Made by a program: the position numbers and the translations under genes. Below, in pieces: positions 62,842 to 64,000 of a stretch of 64,000 nucleotides of DNA (the stretch's first letter is position 1; each line of letters opens with the position of its first letter). Origin of the DNA: Mameliella sp. MMSF_3455 (GTDB taxonomy: Bacteria > Pseudomonadota > Alphaproteobacteria > Rhodobacterales > Rhodobacteraceae). The DNA is taken from positions 21,622 through 85,621 of the forward strand of contig NZ_JASHJL010000023.1 in assembly GCF_030733205.1 (NCBI RefSeq), given 5' to 3'. Below the pieces are notes generated by a model. That model had not been told where the DNA came from and did no database searches. It saw only the letters and a list, made by a program, of their open reading frames with translations.

Positions 62842-63641
62842 GCAGCGCGCTCCCAACGGGCGGCCTTGGAGAAGAGCGCGTCGAAATTCGCCTCTGTCCG
62901 CGCGGCGAATTCCTCGTAGGGCAGGCCAAAGACCTCTGCACCTTTCTGCGCGGTATGGGCGACATAGGCCGGTTCGTTGCGCTTGCCGCGATGCGGCGGG
63001 GGCGCAAGATACGGGCTGTCGGTTTCCACCAGGATCCGGTCGAGCGGCGCACTGGCAAAGATGTCGCGCAGGTCCTGCGACTTGGGGAAGGCGGCAATGC
63101 CCGACATGGACAGGTAGAACCCAAGGTCCAGCGCGGCCTTGCCGAGCGCGGCACTGGAAGAGAAGCAGTGCATGACACAGGTGTATGGCTGCGCCTTGTA
63201 TCCTTCCGTCAGGATACGGGCCATGTCGTCATCGGCGTCGCGCGCATGGATGATCAGCGGCAGACCGGTTTCCTGTGCCGCCTCGATGTGGATGCGCAGG
63301 CTGGTTTTCTGAACATCGGCGCTTTCGGCAGTATAGTGATAGTCCAGCCCGGTTTCGCCGATGCCGACGAATTTTGGGTGTTTCGCGAGGGCGACAAGCT
63401 CATCGACCGTGGCCATGGGTTCTTCGGCGGCGGACATCGGGTGTGTCCCGGCGGCGTAGAAGACCGGCGCATGCGCTTCGGCAATGGCCCGGACCTGGGG
63501 TTCGTTCCTGAGGCGGGTGCAGATGGTGACCATGCGATGCACGCCCGCGCGCAGGGCGCGGTCGATCACCTCGGGGCGCTCCTGGTCGAAGTCGGGGAAA
63601 TCGAGGTGGCAATGGCTGTCTGTAATGGCGGGAACGGTCAT
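62838..63641 (-). CDS. tatD: TatD-family metal-dependent DNase
   Basis: A 267-residue hydrolase of the TatD family. The metal ligands are H10 and H12 in DSHCHLDF, Glu in GETGLDYH near residue 97, His in LIIHARDADDD and VMHCFS, and Asp in VETDSPYLAP. It hydrolyses DNA 3' ends in some bacteria. It overlaps the MBL-hydrolase gene. Confidence 0.92.
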   Translation of the reverse strand: MTVPAITDSHCHLDFPDFDQERPEVIDRALRAGVHRMVTICTRLRNEPQVRAIAEAHAPVFYAAGTHPMSAAEEPMATVDELVALAKHPKFVGIGETGLDYHYTAESADVQKTSLRIHIEAAQETGLPLIIHARDADDDMARILTEGYKAQPYTCVMHCFSSSAALGKAALDLGFYLSMSGIAAFPKSQDLRDIFASAPLDRILVETDSPYLAPPPHRGKRNEPAYVAHTAQKGAEVFGLPYEEFAARTEANFDALFSKAARWERAA

Positions 63642-63704
63642 GACGGCTCCTTGGTTGGGGGTGGTATCTAGGATGCCGTCGGGAGGGTCAAGGTGGGGCG
63701 CCGG

Positions 63705-64000
63705 TCAGGGGGCGCCCAATCCCAAGGGGCGCGCCACCGGGCGCGGCAGGAAAGGATCGGGCCGGACGAAGGGGCGTGCGATCGGGCGCAGCGCGGTCGC
63801 CGGAGCCTGTGCCGTGGGCGGGCCAAGCTCGGGGTCCGCGCGCTGCGGGTCAAGAGCGCCGAGAGGCGGCGCAGGCGTTTCCGGCGCCCGGTCGGGTCGT
63901 GGTTCGGGCTGTAGATCAGGTTCGGGTTGAGGGATTGGTTCCGGTTCCGGCGCAGGAGGCGTGGCCGGATCGGGGGGCGGCTCCGGTGCGGGTTGCGCAT
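63705..64000 (-). CDS. Partial CDS: proline-rich C-terminus, cut by window edge
   Basis: The last 97 codons of a gene that begins beyond the window. The frame gives EPPPDPATPPAPEPEPIPQP, then repeated PEP and PPT segments, ending in RPFVRPDPFLPRPVARPLGL. Such low-complexity tails occur in envelope or cell-division proteins with folded N-termini, but the domain part is not visible. No start is available, and the neighbouring frames (for example 63668 onwards) are not coding. Confidence 0.6.
   Translation of the reverse strand, partial: AQPAPEPPPDPATPPAPEPEPIPQPEPDLQPEPRPDRAPETPAPPLGALDPQRADPELGPPTAQAPATALRPIARPFVRPDPFLPRPVARPLGLGAP

Noticed and set aside
1..64000. tRNA, rRNA or CRISPR features
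   Set aside because: No T-loop-type GGTTCGA signature with a cloverleaf, no rRNA-like sequence and no regularly spaced repeats were found in the intergenic regions.

Overview
The window is a GC-rich chromosomal segment of an alphaproteobacterium, most likely a Rhodobacteraceae of the marine Roseobacter type. The indicators are the housekeeping genes (rpoH with its RpoH box, purA followed by a DUF2842 gene, secG-pyrG, phaR, rlmJ, mgtE), several small families typical of that group (DUF6476-, DUF6524- and DUF2842-like proteins, and a large acidic protein of unknown function), the wealth of catabolic genes, and a short intergenic element with a GGAGTATTT-type core seen at three places. I find no rRNA, tRNA, CRISPR array or prophage. 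The only mobile DNA is a small transposase remnant near 29.6 kb.

Region 1 (1-14.8 kb) is the most unusual part. It holds a tightly packed, mostly plus-strand catabolic cluster: a SnoaL-like protein, a HisD-like zinc dehydrogenase, an SDR dehydrogenase, a LacI regulator, two tandem double-SnoaL (NTF2-fold) proteins, a bicupin, a stand-alone MetE-type methyltransferase domain, an alpha/beta hydrolase, an RraA-like aldolase and an amidase. A second HisD-like dehydrogenase and a HpaR-like MarR regulator face it, and a PLP decarboxylase lies beyond. Most junctions in the plus-strand part are stop/start overlaps, so it reads as one pathway. The substrate cannot be named from sequence.

Region 2 (14.8-38.9 kb) is mixed housekeeping and accessory DNA: an RluD-type pseudouridine synthase divergent from a DUF6476-like gene, rpoH, an exported leucine-rich-repeat protein, a Gfo/Idh/MocA oxidoreductase, a TonB-dependent receptor, a quinone oxidoreductase, an XRE regulator, a HisN-type phosphatase, an 8-oxoguanine-deaminase-type amidohydrolase, purA, a scarred AT-richer stretch with the transposase remnant, the acidic protein, thiamine pyrophosphokinase, an EamA exporter, purD, xseA, phaR and a DegT-family aminotransferase.

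Region 3 (39-47.5 kb, minus strand) is an amine-utilisation locus: two gamma-glutamylamine-synthetase-type glutamine synthetases, a class I glutamine amidotransferase and a PuuB-like FAD oxidase, next to a complete polar amino acid ABC transporter. A perfect 22-bp palindrome lies upstream of the synthetase genes and looks like an operator.

Region 4 (47.5-64 kb) holds a cytosolic PhnD-like protein with two tandem TerB-domain genes, rlmJ, membrane proteins, an AT-rich secreted orphan, pyrG, secG, a cobalt-type nitrile hydratase operon with its accessory protein, guanine deaminase, mgtE, 5-formyl-THF cyclo-ligase, a second EamA exporter, an AEC transporter, an MBL hydrolase, a TatD nuclease, and the proline-rich C-terminus of a gene cut by the window edge.
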